NCBI GenBank assembly: GCA_900617975.1
Contig: UZAE01012035.1
Span: 1 to 64,000 of the forward strand
Length of the DNA stretch: 64,000 nucleotides
From: Rodentolepis nana
Taxonomy: Eukaryota; Platyhelminthes; Cestoda; Cyclophyllidea; Hymenolepididae
Direction: 5' to 3'
In this document: in pieces, positions 60,265 through 64,000 of the stretch
How the letters are laid out: each line of letters starts with the position of its first letter
Position numbering within the stretch: the stretch's first letter is position 1
Position numbers and translations under genes: made by a program
The notes under the pieces: model-generated
What the model saw: the letters and a program-made list of their open reading frames with translations, nothing else
Database searches by the model: none
Told to the model about the DNA's origin: nothing

Positions 60265-61432
60265 GTCGGCAAGCTATAAAACACTATATCTAACACCAAT
60301 GTTGGAAATTAAGTAAACAAATTGTACTAACGGTGATGGCTTTTAATTTCAAAATGAATACACCCAATTCGTCCAAATGAAGTATCAATCACAAAGGTCG
60401 ATTTGACTAAATTTGTGTTACTAATGGTAAGTTAATTTATTTAAAGACTAAATAGAGCATGGTCTGAAAAAATTGGCAACCGAATGCGTGCATTCCATGT
60501 TTTAGTGCATTGAAGAGCATTAGGGGTGAGTTGGGCGGGGGAGTGCTATAGACCTATATCTCATTTTTACGCCTTTCCAGCTTTGTTTAAGTCTAAAGTT
60601 TATGTCCGTGAAATGAAATGCTCGTTGTACCACGACTAGCAAGAGTTAGATTAGTATACTGCATTAAATAATAATAAGTTTATAGAGCCAAAAACCTAAA
60701 TATGATTTGACACTGAACCCATTCGAATAGGCTTACCTCTAATTCCATGGAAATGTGGAGATTCAATCTATTAGTTAATAAACAAAGAACGCTTAGCACC
60801 TAAGATACAAGAATTTACCGATTGACTATCTATTACTTCTTTGGTTCGCATTTGGGAGAATGCGACTACTTTCCCCAGCTTGATTCTTCGTCTAAGCCAT
60901 GCAACTTGCTTAATACTACACAAATTTCATTGAAGGAACTTCAGCCTGACCCTAGACGTGTTACAACTTATAAATTCAGTGGATGTCCATATCTGTACCT
61001 CCTCCAGTAAACATTCATCGTGCTTTGTCAATAGCAATCTACTTATCAGTCTTAGTTAGAACCTGCATAAATACATTTAACGAAACTTTTGTAGAGCTAA
61101 AAGTACTACTCCCCCTGTCAGGTCATCGACATTTTATGCAATACAAGCCCCTGTTTCAACCAAAATATTGCAAAATTATGAATGCCAGCAATAACAGAAA
61201 AATCAATAAAAACAAAAAAAGGAATTAAAAAAGAATAAGACAATTACTACATTATAATACTTCATATTAACAAATAACCGGTGATATATAAATTTAGCTT
61301 CACCGGCGCTGGCGATCTAAAACACAACCAAAGAACATTGAGTAACATGAATACACAGACATCAGTGTTTTGTTTAGACGAAAAAACAACACTTACACAA
61401 AAAACACGTATATAGGTATATGTATATGGTGA
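60265..61432. other. EZH 3' flank and spacer
   Basis: No gene was recognised. The part next to 61432 is probably EZH 3' UTR. Confidence 0.4.
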
Positions 61433-63541
61433 TCAAAGCATAGATTCATCAAACGACACACCACCGTCAACCAATGCTTTGGCAGCCTCTTGTGTTGCCA
61501 GTGTCATCTTCTCATCTCTCTCCATGGCGACATATTGATTCTGATAGGAAGGACCATAGCTGTAGTCAAAAAAGAGTTCTTCACCGGCCTTGATGTCCTG
61601 TTTTGCAAAGATGCCTATACGATGATCCCCATTCACCATTAGTATCTACAATGATGGAAAATGCTTAAAACCATAGCAAACTTATCCAGAATTCAAGAGC
61701 CAACCATCGGTTTCAATGAACGTCTGATAACAACTAAGGCCAACCTTTACGTCCGTAAGAAAGCTGATTTTGGGACTACGGTCTTGGAGAGAAATGACTC
61801 ATGAAAGGCTATATTCAAGAAAGAATGTAAAATTTCTGGGTTGCTATGACAAATCTTCCAAATCGGCAGATTAAGAAGAGAATCAAAGAGAAAGTTGATA
61901 GTCTTAAGCACAAATCGATCGAGAGGCACAGAGTCCTCGATTTGACTGGATGATAAAGGCTAAAACACCTCGAGGGAATTTAAGCCAAAGTGAAATACGA
62001 TGAAGGAAATTAGGAAAGGTAATGTTATTGTACTGATCGATAAAAAACTTTCAATTTTCAAATCTAGAATTATTTTAAGCATCGGGCATCAGATTCAATG
62101 CGATTCCTTTCTAGAGACTTTGAGAAAGCAAAATCATGCATTCATCCAGGCTAAAATTTGGCCAATCCGAAACCAGAACCTTTCCACATGGTCAAAGTCA
62201 TACCTTTACTAAGGAGCGAGAAATTATAGAGATACATCGTCATGCCCTCGTAAAAGACCAATTGAACTAGAAAAAGTAAAATAGAGTGCAAATTTTATAA
62301 AACAGACTCTGGAAAGACCAAAGAGGTGACCTCCTAAGGCAAAGTTTAGAAGACACCAAGCTTCAAAGGCTAGAACTGAGGTAATAAGACACTATCTCTG
62401 ACCTACCTCCTTGAATAGAAGCAATTTTTCAACACTTATCTTGAACAGAAGAGCAGTACCATTGAGTTTCTTTTAGAAGTAATAAACAGTTCGATAAAAG
62501 TCGTAAATTAAAGGAATATACATCGATAGCCACAGATATCAATACCGCTGACTTGAAATAAGTGCTCATCAATTGCTACATTACTAGCAAAAATAAACAG
62601 TATACGTTTGATAAAAAGTTTCCCAGTATTCGTTTTAAACAGAGGAGTTTCTAAACCTTGCATTTCAGATTTCATTGGTCAACCCGATAGGCCATTATTA
62701 CCACTAAATATGGCATAGACAGATTTGTACTAGGTTCTTTTAGAAAAGGACGGACTCACCTTCGCGTAACAATTCGGATGGACTGAGTGATTGGCGAAGC
62801 GGATTTTATTGCCCTTTCGCATGGCATCCACACAGGTCTGCAGGGTGAGATCGAAGAGAAAACTGCAGACAATCTTATCGTAGATTCGCCCTCTTCGCTC
62901 GGCCTCATTTTGACTCACAACCTCACCACAGTACTCATAGATGAAATCGTCCTTCACCACACTCTCTTTCAGGAATATACCCCATCTGGAAAGACAATGT
63001 TTTAGAGTAAAGGGAATAGCACAGAAAAAATGTGATATTCTGTGACGTGATCAACAAACTCTCATTTTACACGTAATAGATGAGGTATGGGGAACCCACG
63101 AACAAGGATTCCGGATTACGTCTCGCCAAATCTTAAACACGCGGCTTGATAAAAGAGATGCACTTTAAAGCATTGGAAAGCAAAGTGTACTCAAGTCGAA
63201 TAAGTTGAAGAAACTTTAGTTCACTGCAGGCGTTCATATCATTTCGTTACTAGCATAATTAGAATTATATATATATATATTGTATAACCCACCCTGCGAC
63301 GTCCGAAGGTGCCAATAGGAGATGTTTGCGCAGTCCCCGTTGCAGAGAGACATTACGACAGTGTCCATTATGGGTGCTACTACCACTACCACCTCCATCA
63401 CTTTCCACAGCAGCATTCACATCGTGTTTAGCCGACTTTTGTTCCTTGAAGCACTTGCAGATGTCGGGATCACATTCACGATTGGATATTACACACGGGC
63501 AACTTTTAACACACTGCCCACGGCACTGACATCCTCGGAAT
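61433..63541 (-). CDS. EZH2: E(z)/EZH histone H3K27 methyltransferase, C-terminal part (last 3 exons)
   Basis: Exons are 63541-63293, 62985-62760 and 61645-61433, with phases 1-2-0 joining exactly. The gene is partial, with earlier exons to the right of 63541. The first exon has the second half of the CXC zinc region ([24 protein letters not shown]) and [21 protein letters not shown]. The SET domain follows: [60 protein letters not shown] and [14 protein letters not shown] is the catalytic subunit of Polycomb repressive complex 2. The Tyr in EYCGE and the Ala in VDAMRKG (human Y641 and A677 sites) are kept. Unusual points are a Gly/Ser-rich insert (DGGGSGSS) inside the CXC region and a C-terminal extension of ~30 residues after the family's usual end. 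Confidence 0.96.
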
Positions 63542-64000
63542 CTGAAATAAAAGTAATTCGGGAATCCATGAAGAAAATGCAAGGCTCGGTCTGCTTTCAA
63601 CAGAACACTTGTTGCATCGACCTTATGAATGTAATAAGCACAAGTTGTTTAACACGCTTACGGCTTCTACTTGCAACATCATGAATTTTATCGATTCCAT
63701 GTCAGATGAAGAAAGGACAAGGAACAACTAAGTTTATTACAATACGAGTACCACTACCTCAAAGCTAAGATCTGTTCCCTCCCTTCCCAAAGCAAATAGA
63801 TAGAAATAGTAGCAACTTACTATTGCAATAGTTAGATTAAAAGGTATGCATTTTTGCAATTAAGACTGGAAATGATATCAGAACAAACGTTACAAACCAT
63901 AACCAACAACCGCCTAGGGGTGCGCTAGTAATTTAGCGCGTCTTCCTGCAAAATCAAAGTAGACTTGTGAAAGGACGAGCAAATCTGAAGAGGAAAAATG
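63542..64000 (-). other. EZH intron or upstream exons, unresolved
   Basis: The 63541 exon begins after a TTTATTTCAG acceptor, so this stretch is EZH intron, possibly with a short exon. A candidate GTAAGC donor at about 63659 lacks a recognisable EZH segment before it, so no exon is called. Confidence 0.4.

Noticed and set aside
1..64000. CRISPR arrays, rRNA, canonical tRNA genes, operons with Shine-Dalgarno sites.
   Set aside because: None was found; the DNA is eukaryotic, with spliceosomal introns.

Overview
The window is nuclear DNA of an animal. The genes are split by GT-AG introns and encode standard metazoan proteins (EZH, NASP, ASF1, CRELD, MRTO4, AGPAT5, S-formylglutathione hydrolase). 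The overall look is flatworm-like: AT-rich spacers, many introns of only 34-42 nt beside kilobase-sized ones, a mariner, an RNase H-bearing non-LTR retrotransposon and several small retroposon families. The flatworm assignment is inference; I cannot name a species.

Layout. 1-10 kb holds no recognised gene, only repeats. 10-12.3 kb is S-formylglutathione hydrolase (7 exons, minus). 14.6-18.6 kb has two single-exon minus-strand genes: a PPPDE-PUL putative isopeptidase and a secretory/membrane protein with an ephrin-receptor-like cysteine domain. 19.9-25.2 kb is a BOD1/Shg1-type gene (4 exons). 27.9-30.1 kb is MRTO4 (5 exons). 30.5-31.3 kb is a 5'-truncated LINE with a perfect 15-bp target-site duplication. 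33.1-35.9 kb carries CRELD1-like and NASP. 37.7-39.0 kb is a mariner with both terminal repeats and a broken transposase. 45.5-53.7 kb is an AGPAT5-like acyltransferase (8 exons), divergent from ASF1 at 54.5 kb. 57.9-58.3 kb may hold a small novel gene. 61.4 kb to the right edge is the 3' part of an E(z)/EZH methyltransferase.

The most interesting element is a dispersed family of about 320 bp (family A, nine or more copies). Its first ~72 nt fold as a complete HDV-like double-pseudoknot self-cleaving ribozyme, with 7-bp P1 including G1.U, 3-bp P3, 7-nt L3, a GGGCAA joining segment, P4, a C-containing J4/2, and P2. Copies with target-site duplications begin at the predicted cleavage nucleotide. 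The 3' ~45 nt and AAAT-type tail match the end of the RNase H LINE at 31.2 kb. Family A therefore looks like a non-autonomous, ribozyme-headed partner of that LINE, analogous in organisation to L1Tc/NARTc of trypanosomes.

Four genes concern chromatin: BOD1-like (Shg1 domain), NASP, ASF1 and EZH. NASP and ASF1 act in the same H3-H4 chaperone pathway. I see no evidence that the cluster is more than chance.
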